A DNA stretch of 11,188 nucleotides from an uncultured Flammeovirgaceae bacterium (GCA_937138955.1 CAKZPJ010000510.1:1-11188), one strand, 5' to 3'; counted from the stretch's first letter, positions 1 to 7,316 are shown. Notes: generated by a model not told the origin, from the letters alone. Translations and numbers: made by a program.

Positions 1-1826
1 TGCTGCGCTTCTTCCAACAGTCGGCGAGTTCGTTCATTTACTTTAATGTTGAAAACAGTGCGGGCGGTAATAAGACTGATTTCTTCCACAAACTTAACGT
101 CCCGACTGCTGAATTTTTCAAATGCAGCAAACTCTAATACACCGTATACCTGCTCGTTGGTTATAAGAGGTACAATTAATAAAGATTCAGGACGCTGATC
201 ACCTAGTAAGCCCGAAGTGATAGTTACATAATCATACGGAATTTCAGTTCTAAGTAGTGTATCCTGCTCAATAGCTGCCTGCCCAACAAGCCCTTCGGCA
301 AACTTAAAAGAGTTTTGGATATATTTCTTTTTATTGTATGCATAGCTAGCTTTCATCTCGATCACAGCGTCGCCGTCGCCCTCAACCTCATCTCCATCAT
401 TTACCACATAAAAAGCCCCTTGAATTGCGCCTATCTTTTGGCACACATACGCTACTACTGCATCACCTAGCGCATCAATTTGATCGTGAGCACGAAGAAT
501 TTCGCCAATTTCTGCCACGCCAGTCACAATCCAGTTTCGTTCATCATCTCTCTTTTCAGAGTTCTGAATATTGTCTCTCATGTTGATGAGCGCATTTCCT
601 AGAGCATCTTTCTCACTTATTGGCTGGAAGGATGCATTAAGTTTACCTGCACCAATTTGGTGAGCAAAAGAAGCCGTACGCTGTAAAGTATCTACCACCT
701 TGGCCGTAGTTTCTGCCATTTGACCAATCTCGTCGTCACTCTTCTTCTCTACCTGCTCAGGTAATATACCTTCACTTAGCATTTGTAGAGTTCCTTTTAA
801 GGATAACAGTGCTGATGTTAATAATCTAGAGAGAAGTATAGAAATTATCAGTGCAACAACTAGAAGAACCGCTCCTACTATCATTGACTTATAGAGCAAT
901 GAGCGTAGTTCAGTCTGTAGTACTCTTTGATCAATTTTAGAGATAATACCCCACCTTTGCATTGGTAGATAGTCCCAGGCAGCCAATGTAGGCTCACCTC
1001 TATAATCAATATCGTGAATATACCCTCTACTTCCATCTACAGCTCGTTGAGCCGCTTGTTGATCTTTGCTACCTGCTACTGCCTGAAGTGCTAAAGGATC
1101 ACTACCTGTAAGCCGAGAACCGTTGATGTAGCTTATGTTTTCCCCATGAACTCTCACTAAAAACGACTCCCCATAATTACCCAAACTGGTAGAATCGTCA
1201 ATAACATCAAGTAATTTAGATATGTTTATTTTAGCAATCGCTAATTGATCTTCATTACTAGTTCGTTGCCCTAAAAGTGTAAAATGCTGATCATTTTCCT
1301 TAAAAATCCGACTAGTATAAGTACCTTCTTTTGACTTTTCTATAGTCTGCCCATCCGGATCATAAAAGGCTGCTCCGAGTTGCTGATTCATTTTAGAATT
1401 ATCACTAGTAAACAGAATGTCACCTTGAAGTGACACTAGCGCAATAGTAGCAATGCTTGGTTCACGAGAAAGTATTTCTTTGACCTGTTCAGGCTCAATT
1501 AAGAGAGTTGGTTCAGCTGCTTCTTCAAGAATACTGAGACCCATGATATCTGAACTTGGCAGCTCCGAAGTTGAGTCTTCATCTGGTTCTAAATTTTCTT
1601 CTTGCTTGGTATCTAACAAAGATAATTCGGCCGTAATACGCTGAAAGTAACCTTCTACTTTACTCTTTTTATAATCGTTTACTGACTGTATTTTTTCAGC
1701 GTACTGACCTTCCAATACTTGTTTAGTTACCTGATAGGTAATTGTACTGATAGCTAACACTGATAACAAGGTAAGCATCAGCACCAATACTGTAATTTTA
1801 CTTCCTATACTAATTTTTTTCAGCAT
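1..1826 (-). CDS. dCache / tandem HAMP / GAF membrane sensor (partial; C-terminus lies beyond the left edge)
   Basis: This is an open frame of 608 complete codons that starts at ATG 1826 and runs off the window. I translated it by hand. It has an N-terminal membrane segment (about residues 8-30) and a periplasmic region (about 31-313). That region ends in dCache-like features: 'GNYGESFLVR', then 'SRGYIHDIDYRGEPTLAAWDY', then a 'W-G-I-I-S-K-I-D' strand. A second membrane segment follows (about 315-337, around 'MIVGAVLLVVALIISILL'). Next are a HAMP domain with the 'DDEIGQMAETTAKVV' signature, a second HAMP-like repeat ('IGAGKLNASF...DALGNALINM'), and a GAF domain (about 430-590) containing 'FAEGLVGQAA' and 'SLLIVPL'. 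The last visible residues, 'NERTRRLLEEAQ', match the linker that in Cytophagales proteins usually leads into a coiled coil and PAS, kinase or other output domain. The output domain is not visible, so kinase activity is not claimed. It is the last visible gene of the cheR-cheB-GAF cluster, 93 nt after the previous gene, and its GAF resembles that of its neighbour. Confidence 0.88.
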   Translation of the reverse strand, partial: MLKKISIGSKITVLVLMLTLLSVLAISTITYQVTKQVLEGQYAEKIQSVNDYKKSKVEGYFQRITAELSLLDTKQEENLEPDEDSTSELPSSDIMGLSILEEAAEPTLLIEPEQVKEILSREPSIATIALVSLQGDILFTSDNSKMNQQLGAAFYDPDGQTIEKSKEGTYTSRIFKENDQHFTLLGQRTSNEDQLAIAKINISKLLDVIDDSTSLGNYGESFLVRVHGENISYINGSRLTGSDPLALQAVAGSKDQQAAQRAVDGSRGYIHDIDYRGEPTLAAWDYLPMQRWGIISKIDQRVLQTELRSLLYKSMIVGAVLLVVALIISILLSRLLTSALLSLKGTLQMLSEGILPEQVEKKSDDEIGQMAETTAKVVDTLQRTASFAHQIGAGKLNASFQPISEKDALGNALINMRDNIQNSEKRDDERNWIVTGVAEIGEILRAHDQIDALGDAVVAYVCQKIGAIQGAFYVVNDGDEVEGDGDAVIEMKASYAYNKKKYIQNSFKFAEGLVGQAAIEQDTLLRTEIPYDYVTITSGLLGDQRPESLLIVPLITNEQVYGVLEFAAFEKFSSRDVKFVEEISLITARTVFNIKVNERTRRLLEEAQ

Positions 1827-1890
1827 GTCCTTTTACCAAATTATTGTTCACACGGAAAATGATACTTGGCTTAATTTTGTCTCTGTCTGT

Positions 1891-1903
1891 TTGCAAATTG
1901 CAA
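1891..1903. repeat. 13-bp palindrome TTGCAAATTGCAA between the two GAF genes
   Basis: Two TTGCAA half-sites, each itself palindromic, flank a single central A. They lie in the 93-nt gap upstream of the dCache/HAMP/GAF gene. This is the only gap longer than 25 nt inside the cluster, so the site could be an operator for an internal promoter. No perfect TAnnTTTG box was found in the gap on the minus strand. A palindrome this short and AT-rich can also arise by chance. Confidence 0.25.
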
Positions 1904-1919
1904 CAACCAAATAACTATT

Positions 1920-2747
1920 TTACAGTTTAGCTGCTTGCAAACTTACATTGTCATTATTTGATAGCTTTAGTGCTAATTTTCCAAAGTAGCTTTCTAATGC
2001 TATTATCTGATTTTGTTCAAAAGGCTTGAAGGAAGAGAGCTCTAGCATACCAATCACCACTGCTTCTTCTTTGATAGGCACCACTAGTAAATGTTTTGGG
2101 GTTGCCTTTCCCAACCCAGAGAAAATCTGGATGTACCCTTCAGGTACCGTATCTATGTTAAGCACTTTTCCTTCTTTAGCAGATTGCCCCACTAGCCCTT
2201 CGCCCCAACGAAAAGTCACTTTATCACCCTCTGGTAAATGATAAGCGTAACTAGCAAGTAGCTCTATTGTCTGGTTTTCCTCTTCTGTTAGCACTTGATA
2301 TACTGCACCCTGGCTTGCTTCTAGAACTCCGCAAACCTGTGATAATGCTTGATTGAAGACAGCTTCAGTATTCTCTTCAGAAGAAAGAATCTCTTCTGGT
2401 TCTCCCATATAAAAATCATCTGAGTGGCCTTCCTTAATGGCGCCCTCTGAATCAGAATCGCTCGCATGTTGATCCGATACTTGGAATTCTGCAATTTGAT
2501 TCACTTGCTGGCTTTGAGAGTTCACCATAATAACAATAGCAACAAGTCCCAATAAAATAGTCATACCAACTGAAGTGTATAGCTGGTAGAATAAAGGGTT
2601 CAATTGTTCCACAACAGTTAGATCCAATACCGAAGAGTATTGGGTCATTGAGGCTGGTAGTAAAAATAGCAAATAAGTAGTTACCCCAGCCGCTATGCTA
2701 AAAGCTGCTATAGCAGCCCACTTGGCCTTGTTAGTAAATGCTGACAT
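1920..2747 (-). CDS. Two-TM membrane-anchored GAF-domain protein without an output domain
   Basis: The protein has 275 residues. Two hydrophobic segments (about 10-30 and 57-75) flank a short loop of roughly 26 residues. An acidic, Ser/Asp/Glu-rich linker follows (about 78-125), then one GAF domain (about 126-262) with 'WGEGLVGQSA' (181-190), 'SGLGKATPKHLLVVPI' (210-225) and 'GMLELSSF' (233-240). The protein stops a few residues after the GAF, with no histidine kinase, PAS, receiver, GGDEF or methyl-accepting region. Its GAF resembles that of the next gene (GEGLVGQ against AEGLVGQ; SGLG..P.hLLVVPI against SGLL..PESLLIVPL), which suggests duplication within the cluster. It starts 4 nt after the cheB stop codon and is probably co-translated. 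It may be a signal-input or adaptor subunit acting with the larger sensor, but that role is inferred. The ligand is unknown. Confidence 0.82.
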   Translation of the reverse strand: MSAFTNKAKWAAIAAFSIAAGVTTYLLFLLPASMTQYSSVLDLTVVEQLNPLFYQLYTSVGMTILLGLVAIVIMVNSQSQQVNQIAEFQVSDQHASDSDSEGAIKEGHSDDFYMGEPEEILSSEENTEAVFNQALSQVCGVLEASQGAVYQVLTEEENQTIELLASYAYHLPEGDKVTFRWGEGLVGQSAKEGKVLNIDTVPEGYIQIFSGLGKATPKHLLVVPIKEEAVVIGMLELSSFKPFEQNQIIALESYFGKLALKLSNNDNVSLQAAKL

Positions 2748-2751
2748 AGTA

Positions 2752-3345
2752 TTATCGATATTGTTGATCTAACTCTAATAAAAATTCAATGATTTGATCT
2801 ATTCCCAAGACATAATCAATAGTAGTGAGACTCATCGCAGCGGTAGGCATCGTATCAATCATACATTCTTGCGGATCTTGTACAATAGTTAACCCACCCC
2901 GATCTTTAATTTTCTTCATTCCCATTGCTCCGTCCTTATTAGCTCCTGAAAGTAAAATACCTATTACCTTTTTCCGATAGGTATAGGAGGCTGTATCTAG
3001 AGTTACATCAATAGCTGGTCTCGAGTTATTGATTGCTCCTTCAGTAGATAATGAAAAGGTATTACCTAGCTCAACGGCCATATGATAGTTAGATGGAGCC
3101 AGATATACTGCGCCCTTTTTTATAATCTCTTTATCATGAGGTTCAGTAACTGGCTTAGCACTCTTAATTGACAGAGCCTCCTCGAAGCCATGGCGTACAT
3201 GCTTTAAGCGGTGCAGACACATAATGATTGGAAGAGAAAAATCTTTTGGAACGGATGACAGTATACGGGTTACCCCCTGGAAACTTCCGGCTGATCCTCC
3301 GATTAGTACGGCCTTGAAACTATTGCTGACTCTATATTTACCCAT
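2752..3345 (-). CDS. cheB: Stand-alone CheB-type protein-glutamate methylesterase (no receiver domain)
   Basis: The 197-residue protein is essentially a CheB catalytic domain. CheB enzymes hydrolyse glutamyl methyl esters (and deamidate glutamines) on chemoreceptors, opposing CheR. The triad is recognisable: the nucleophile region 'IGGSAGS' with Ser18, 'CLHR' with His45, and 'LLSGANKDGAMGM' with Asp138, corresponding to GASxGG, QH and GxGxDG in classical CheB. 'GAVYLAPSNYHM' (78-89) and 'SRPAIDV' (108-114) are also typical CheB motifs. The N-terminal receiver domain that normally places CheB under CheA phosphorylation is absent: the first strand of the esterase fold begins near residue 11. 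Control must therefore differ from the enteric paradigm. The gene lies 22 nt downstream of cheR and 4 nt upstream of the GAF protein gene. The family assignment is firm; the substrate is not known. Confidence 0.93.
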   Translation of the reverse strand: MGKYRVSNSFKAVLIGGSAGSFQGVTRILSSVPKDFSLPIIMCLHRLKHVRHGFEEALSIKSAKPVTEPHDKEIIKKGAVYLAPSNYHMAVELGNTFSLSTEGAINNSRPAIDVTLDTASYTYRKKVIGILLSGANKDGAMGMKKIKDRGGLTIVQDPQECMIDTMPTAAMSLTTIDYVLGIDQIIEFLLELDQQYR

Positions 3346-3367
3346 AGCTAACTGGATTGCCTTCCTG

Positions 3368-4249
3368 CTAGTCTTTGATCTTTTTGTACACTTTTTCCTC
3401 GTTGTTCACGATAATGAACTTATTGGCTATTTCACACCAAATGAGCGACTCTTTAGAGCCAACGGCTAAGTAACTGTACTTAAACAAGCTCTCATGGAGT
3501 TTTTTCAAAACACGGTTCTGCAAATTCTGGTTGAAGTAGATCATCACATTTCGGCAAAGAATCAAATCAAATTTATTAAACACATCGCCTTTCACTAAGT
3601 CAAAGTTTCGGTATGAAACCCCGGCAAACAATGTAGGGTCAATAATCGCCATTCCGTCTTTCTCTTCGTAATAGTGACTCAATGTTTTTTGACCCTGAAA
3701 ACGGATATAATTTTTCTCATTCAGTACCATGTTCTTTATAGGCACCCTACTTTTCTTCGCTTTTTCCAGAATAGGTTTGTCAATATCTGTAGCTATGATA
3801 TTCGCCTTGTGCAGTATGTCCATTTCCTTTAGCATAATACACATACTCATTACCTCTTCGCCTGAAGAGCAGCCAGCATGCCAGATATTGACCGTTTCGT
3901 GATTTAAAAATAGGTTGGGAATGATATTATCGCGGGCTTCTCTCCAGAATGAGGGATCCCGAAACATTTCGGTCACATTAACTGTGACTTCCGCTAAAAA
4001 CGTATTGATGAAAGAAGGGTCATTTTCTAGCCTTGTAATAACCTCCTTAGTAGAGTTGAACTGAAAAATTTCAATAATTCGCTGTATTCGCCTCCGAAAA
4101 GAAGATTTAGCATAGTCAGAAAAATCGTAGCCGTAGCGATTCTTTACCACTTCAGTGATCTTTCGCAAATCGGCTATTTCTACCTCTACGGCCTTCTTAC
4201 TTATTGAAGACTGCTGTGGATTAAATATTACTTTTTGGCTTTGAATCAT
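3368..4249 (-). CDS. cheR: CheR-type SAM-dependent protein-glutamate O-methyltransferase
   Basis: This 293-residue protein has the standard CheR layout. A helical N-terminal domain contains 'SSFRRRIQRI' (49-58). The conserved 'NVTEMFRDPSFW' (91-102) follows, with the N-V-T...F-R signature. The SAM-binding motif is 'WHAGCSSGEE' (123-132), the acidic loop is 'ATDID' (153-157), and 'CRNVMIYFN' (232-240) comes near the end. CheR methylates glutamates in receptor coiled coils using S-adenosylmethionine. The start ATG at 4249 has a purine-rich GGGGAAGAG a few bases upstream, and the reading frame matches the family from about residue 25 onward. It is the first gene of the cluster cheR-cheB-GAF-dCache/HAMP/GAF. 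No classical MCP signalling domain is seen in the window, so its target is unknown. The neighbouring HAMP/GAF sensor is the obvious candidate, by inference only. Confidence 0.94.
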   Translation of the reverse strand: MIQSQKVIFNPQQSSISKKAVEVEIADLRKITEVVKNRYGYDFSDYAKSSFRRRIQRIIEIFQFNSTKEVITRLENDPSFINTFLAEVTVNVTEMFRDPSFWREARDNIIPNLFLNHETVNIWHAGCSSGEEVMSMCIMLKEMDILHKANIIATDIDKPILEKAKKSRVPIKNMVLNEKNYIRFQGQKTLSHYYEEKDGMAIIDPTLFAGVSYRNFDLVKGDVFNKFDLILCRNVMIYFNQNLQNRVLKKLHESLFKYSYLAVGSKESLIWCEIANKFIIVNNEEKVYKKIKD

Positions 4250-4304
4250 CGCTCTTCCCCTATTTTTGAATCCCTTAAATAATTGCTTCTCGCAGTAATC
4301 ATTT

Positions 4305-4312
4305 CAAAAATA
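4305..4312 (-). promoter_or_regulatory. Possible -7 box (TATTTTTG) upstream of cheR
   Basis: On the minus strand the sequence reads TATTTTTG, which fits the Bacteroidota TAnnTTTG consensus, about 55 nt before the cheR start codon. No convincing -33 TTG is seen at the expected distance, and the surrounding DNA is very A/T-rich, so a chance match is plausible. It is listed because it is the only consensus match I found between the M16 gene and cheR in the right direction. Confidence 0.3.
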
Positions 4313-4411
4313 ATTCAAAAAAAGCGTATAAAAGGAATATGGGAGATACCCCCTTCTATCAGTTAGTGTAATAAATTAAAACCCTGATTCGGAAAATAAG
4401 AAAAAGGATAT

Positions 4412-4435
4412 TTTGTAGATATGATTTTCTACAAA
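4412..4435. repeat. Perfect 8-bp inverted repeat in the M16-cheR intergenic gap
   Basis: TTTGTAGA (4412-4419) and its exact reverse complement TCTACAAA (4428-4435) are separated by 8 bases. The site lies inside the 284-base non-coding gap (4250-4533) between the M16 gene's stop and the cheR start. It is not followed by a clean T-run on either strand, so a classical terminator is not well supported. A dyad operator for the cheR cluster or a weak hairpin is possible. Apart from this and the weak promoter-like box, I see nothing coding or structured in the gap. Confidence 0.35.
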
Positions 4436-4533
4436 GTAAGGGAAGTACTAAAAAATAGAAGTCTTTACAGTTTGGTTCGTTAACAAAAAAACTGATATTT
4501 TAGGGCACTTTTCTAGATCAGGATACATTTTAT

Positions 4534-5823
4534 CTATCCGGAATAGCCTCCCACAACTACTTCAAACCAGTTTTCTTCCTGAAAATAACGTTGAGCCAAT
4601 TGTTGAAGCGATTGCGTATTTATCGCATTCAGCGTGCGCAGATAATCCTGGAAGTAGGCGTATGTGAGATTATATAAATAGATACTTTTAAACTTTTCGG
4701 CCAAGGCGAAGGGGGTATCGACCGAAGTGAGCAATCTTCCTGCCATGTAGTTTTTTACGGTATTTAGTTCAATAGTATTAATAGGCTGATCTCGCAGAAT
4801 GGTAATTTCACGATAAATCTCGGTAAGAGCCGATTGGGTGAGCTCTTTCTTCACATCAGTGCCAATTACTAAATACCCAGCTTCTTGTAGGCTGACCGTG
4901 CTAGAATATATGCCGTACGTTAGCCCCTTCTCTTCGCGAATATTTTTCATTAAGCGAGAGCCAAAGTATCCACCCAGTACTGTATTGAGCACCCGCATGG
5001 GAATAGCATCAGAATGATCTCGGGTAAAAAGCGGCATTCCCACTCTGATAGAAGATTGCAAGCTATCAGGTCGCTCTTCTAAATGCTTTTTTTCTTGAGA
5101 AAGGTTAGCCCAGATAGCACCTTGCTTTGTAGGACTTCGCTGCTCAATGGTAAGCGTACCAATGTGTTTTTCCAGTAATGTTAATACTTCATCATCTACT
5201 TGCCCCGATACGATTACCTCCCAATTCGCAGAAATATGGTTTTGGTAAAAATCTACTAAGGAGGCTTGCCCTACGTTGGCTATATTATCTTCTGTTAGTG
5301 TTTTTCCGTAGGGTTGATTCTCACCGAATAACACCGCCCGCATCTTTTTTGAAGCTACTGTACTCGTTTTCTCGTTACTTACCCTAATCTTCTGAATCTG
5401 AATAGCCTTCAGCTTTTCTAGTTCATCTTCAGGGAACGTAGCCTCGGTAAGCAACTCTGCTAGTAATGAAAGTAGCGGATCAACGTACTTTTTCAACGTA
5501 TAAATTTCAATAGAAGCATAGTCTAGCCCCGGATTTAGCTGCAGAAAGGCTCCGTAAGAATCTACAAAATTAGAGATAGCGTAAGCAGTACGACGTTGGG
5601 TTCCTTCGGCTAGCATTTTAATCCCAAAAAAACTACTACCGAAGTCCGACTCATGTTTAGTACCGGCCTGCGGTAGCAGTAGCTCAATTCCAACTACAGG
5701 TTCCTTTCCGGCATTAATGTAGTATACCGGTACGCCATTCGATAGATAATGTGTTTCGGCTTGGCTAAGCTGAACGTGACGAATAGGTTGCGATGGTGGT
5801 GGTACAGAACGATCGAGGATCAT
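4534..5823 (-). CDS. M16 (insulinase/pitrilysin) family protein, R/Y subunit type, zinc motif absent
   Basis: This 429-residue protein has the two-lobed M16B architecture. The N-terminal lobe (about 20-215) and the C-terminal lobe (about 250-425) carry the conserved 'LGGYFGSRLMKNIREEKGLTY' region (283-303), which includes the R/Y motif (Arg296, Tyr303) that binds substrate in M16 enzymes. In the N-terminal lobe, where active subunits have HxxEH before 'MLFKGT', this protein has 'FGIKMLAEGT' (66-75), with Phe65, Ile68 and Lys69 at the metal and catalytic positions. It should not be proteolytic alone. In known bacterial M16B heterodimers, one subunit supplies zinc and the other supplies R/Y, and this one looks like the R/Y partner. 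No zinc-site partner is encoded in this window. No signal peptide is visible, so it is probably cytoplasmic. The start MILDR..PP fits the usual opening of this Bacteroidota subfamily. It lies 70 nt after the small acidic gene. Confidence 0.87.
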   Translation of the reverse strand: MILDRSVPPPSQPIRHVQLSQAETHYLSNGVPVYYINAGKEPVVGIELLLPQAGTKHESDFGSSFFGIKMLAEGTQRRTAYAISNFVDSYGAFLQLNPGLDYASIEIYTLKKYVDPLLSLLAELLTEATFPEDELEKLKAIQIQKIRVSNEKTSTVASKKMRAVLFGENQPYGKTLTEDNIANVGQASLVDFYQNHISANWEVIVSGQVDDEVLTLLEKHIGTLTIEQRSPTKQGAIWANLSQEKKHLEERPDSLQSSIRVGMPLFTRDHSDAIPMRVLNTVLGGYFGSRLMKNIREEKGLTYGIYSSTVSLQEAGYLVIGTDVKKELTQSALTEIYREITILRDQPINTIELNTVKNYMAGRLLTSVDTPFALAEKFKSIYLYNLTYAYFQDYLRTLNAINTQSLQQLAQRYFQEENWFEVVVGGYSG

Positions 5824-5893
5824 AGTTTAATGGACAGTTGACTCCGGCTCAAGACCAGATTTGATAATGAATAGTTGAAAAGATAGTACATAC

Positions 5894-6148
5894 TTATCTT
5901 CCGTTGTGAGCCAGCAGCCCCGCCTTCGTAGCCAGGTAGCTATACTCTTGGTAGCAACGATTAATATTAACTTCATGCGGAAGTAACTCTTCTGAATAAT
6001 CGCGGTAACATTTAATCCATCCGTTTTCTAGAAGTGCTTTCAAGACTGGAAATACCTCTTCCTCTTCCAGGTCAACCGCCTCGATTAATTCTTCAAAAGG
6101 AGTAACAAAATACAATTCGTCAAGCACATCAAATTCCTGATCAGTCAT
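5894..6148 (-). CDS. Small conserved acidic protein, possible winged-helix-like fold
   Basis: The protein has 84 residues and is rich in Glu and Asp (for example 'DLEEEEVFPVLKALLENGW', 26-44). It ends in 'YLATKAGLLAHN' (71-82). The order helix, helix, 'L..LLENGWIKCY', strand, then 'YSYLATKAGL' resembles the recognition helix and wing of small winged-helix proteins ('L...GLI......Y.LT..G'). The strong negative charge argues against ordinary DNA binding. I believe similar small proteins exist in other Bacteroidota, but no function is known to me. Its ATG lies inside the 3' end of the glycosyltransferase gene (8-nt overlap, reading ATGACTGA), so translation is probably coupled. It may work with that enzyme, but this rests on gene position only. 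Confidence 0.75.
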   Translation of the reverse strand: MTDQEFDVLDELYFVTPFEELIEAVDLEEEEVFPVLKALLENGWIKCYRDYSEELLPHEVNINRCYQEYSYLATKAGLLAHNGR

Positions 6149-7304
6149 GCTGATGATGTTTACGGTCTTTCCAAGTATAGCCCCCGCTACTGGCTACTAG
6201 TCCGATAAGCACAAAATACGCCGAATAAAGTAATTGCAGTGGCAAAAGGTTTATCAAGCCTTCTTTTTTCTTTAAAAATCGTAGTATCGATTTCAAAAAG
6301 GCCCACTCTACCCCTATTTTCAGAAATAATAACCCCGCCAGCCAGTAATCCAGTTTAGTCCAAACCGTAAAATAAATTAGGCTCAGGAGAAAACATAGGT
6401 GAAATACAAAAACTAATAAGGACAAAAGCACCACTTGGAATTCTCGATGCATTTTCCATTTTCCGGCCCAGCGCTTTCGCTGTTGTACAAATGAGGTTAT
6501 CGTTCTTTTAGCGTAGGTCTCCACAACCGCCTCTGGGCTCTTTAAAAACAAAACTTCTTTCGGAAACTGACGAAAAATAGCGTGAAGAAGAAACTCATCA
6601 TCGCCAGAGGGAACGTGCCAGTGCCCCTGGTACCCTCCTACTTTCTGAAAAGCCTTACGAGAGAAAGCCAGGTTTGCCCCATTGCACGTTATTGGTTGTT
6701 GGGCTTGAATACTGGCTGCACTCATTCCAATCAGACTAGCGAACTCAATGGTCTGCAATCGTTCAAACCACGATTTTTCCCGATGAAAGGTCACTCCTCC
6801 AGCCGCCAAAGCTGGGCGATTTTGCTGAAGAAACTGCAACCAAGTTAGTAGCCAGTAAGGCCCTACGCGGCAGTCGCCATCGGTCGTTATGATATATTCA
6901 CTTTGCGAAGATTGAATACCCCGCCAAATGGCTTGTTTTTTAGGCGAACGATTTCTCACTCCAATATCTGATGAGATTAATACAATGGCTAACTCAGTTT
7001 GTCTCACAAAATTCTCCACCGAGGTAGCAGTTTCGTCTTCGGAGGCATCATCCACCACGATCACCTCCCAGTAATTTTTAGGAAATACCTCCTGGGCATT
7101 GAGTCGCTGTTGTTCTAAATCTTGAAGCAACGATACAATATGCTGGACTTCATTGCGTACTGGAATTATTACCGACACCCGGGGAGTCTGCTCAGAAAGC
7201 TTGATGGGCTGAAGTTGAAATACAGGAATTTGTAACCAATAATAGTGAAAACGGACTATTAGCAGGCAGTAAACCAGCACGAAAACAGCAAAAATAACCT
7301 CCAT
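6141..7304 (-). CDS. Membrane-bound family-2 glycosyltransferase
   Basis: From ATG 7304 the protein is 387 residues. It has one N-terminal membrane helix (about 2-22), a GT-A catalytic domain, and about three C-terminal membrane helices (about 288-312, 320-336, 354-374). Catalytic-domain motifs are 'VSVIIPVRNE' (43-52), 'VIVVDDASEDET' (81-92), the metal-binding 'TDGDC' (141-145, D-G-D), 'CNGANLAFSRKAF' (207-219), 'SGDDEFLLHAIF' (233-244, acidic base region) and 'QQRKRW' (274-279, QxxRW). Such enzymes transfer sugar from a nucleotide donor to a lipid or growing polysaccharide at the inner membrane. Donor and acceptor cannot be told. A longer frame could begin at TTG 7319, but that codon falls inside the TACCTTTG promoter box at 7317-7324, so ATG 7304 is preferred. 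The 3' end overlaps the next gene by 8 nt. Confidence 0.9.
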   Translation of the reverse strand: MEVIFAVFVLVYCLLIVRFHYYWLQIPVFQLQPIKLSEQTPRVSVIIPVRNEVQHIVSLLQDLEQQRLNAQEVFPKNYWEVIVVDDASEDETATSVENFVRQTELAIVLISSDIGVRNRSPKKQAIWRGIQSSQSEYIITTDGDCRVGPYWLLTWLQFLQQNRPALAAGGVTFHREKSWFERLQTIEFASLIGMSAASIQAQQPITCNGANLAFSRKAFQKVGGYQGHWHVPSGDDEFLLHAIFRQFPKEVLFLKSPEAVVETYAKRTITSFVQQRKRWAGKWKMHREFQVVLLSLLVFVFHLCFLLSLIYFTVWTKLDYWLAGLLFLKIGVEWAFLKSILRFLKKKEGLINLLPLQLLYSAYFVLIGLVASSGGYTWKDRKHHQHD

Positions 7305-7316
7305 AGATAGTAAGTG

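Noticed and set aside
1453..1644. 63-codon plus-strand open frame inside the sensor gene
   Set aside because: It is antisense to the periplasmic domain of the dCache/HAMP/GAF gene, is Ser-rich and low in complexity, and matches no family I recognise.
2026..2241. 71-codon plus-strand open frame within the GAF gene
   Set aside because: It is antisense to the conserved GAF core; the minus-strand frame shows clear GAF motifs and this one shows none.
3224..3469. 81-codon plus-strand open frame across the cheB/cheR junction
   Set aside because: It overlaps the start of cheB and the end of cheR on the opposite strand, both strongly supported. The hydrophobic stretch is an antisense by-product.
4521..4539. 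GGATA / TATCC 5-bp stem at the end of the M16 gene as a terminator
   Set aside because: The stem is too short, its right arm lies in the last codons of the gene, and it is not followed by a T-run on the minus strand.
5178..5387. 69-codon plus-strand open frame within the M16 gene
   Set aside because: It is antisense to the conserved region between the M16 lobes and has no recognisable domain or promoter.
6582..6848. 88-codon plus-strand open frame within the glycosyltransferase
   Set aside because: It is antisense to the GT-A catalytic motifs (DGD, GDDE region), with no recognisable protein features.
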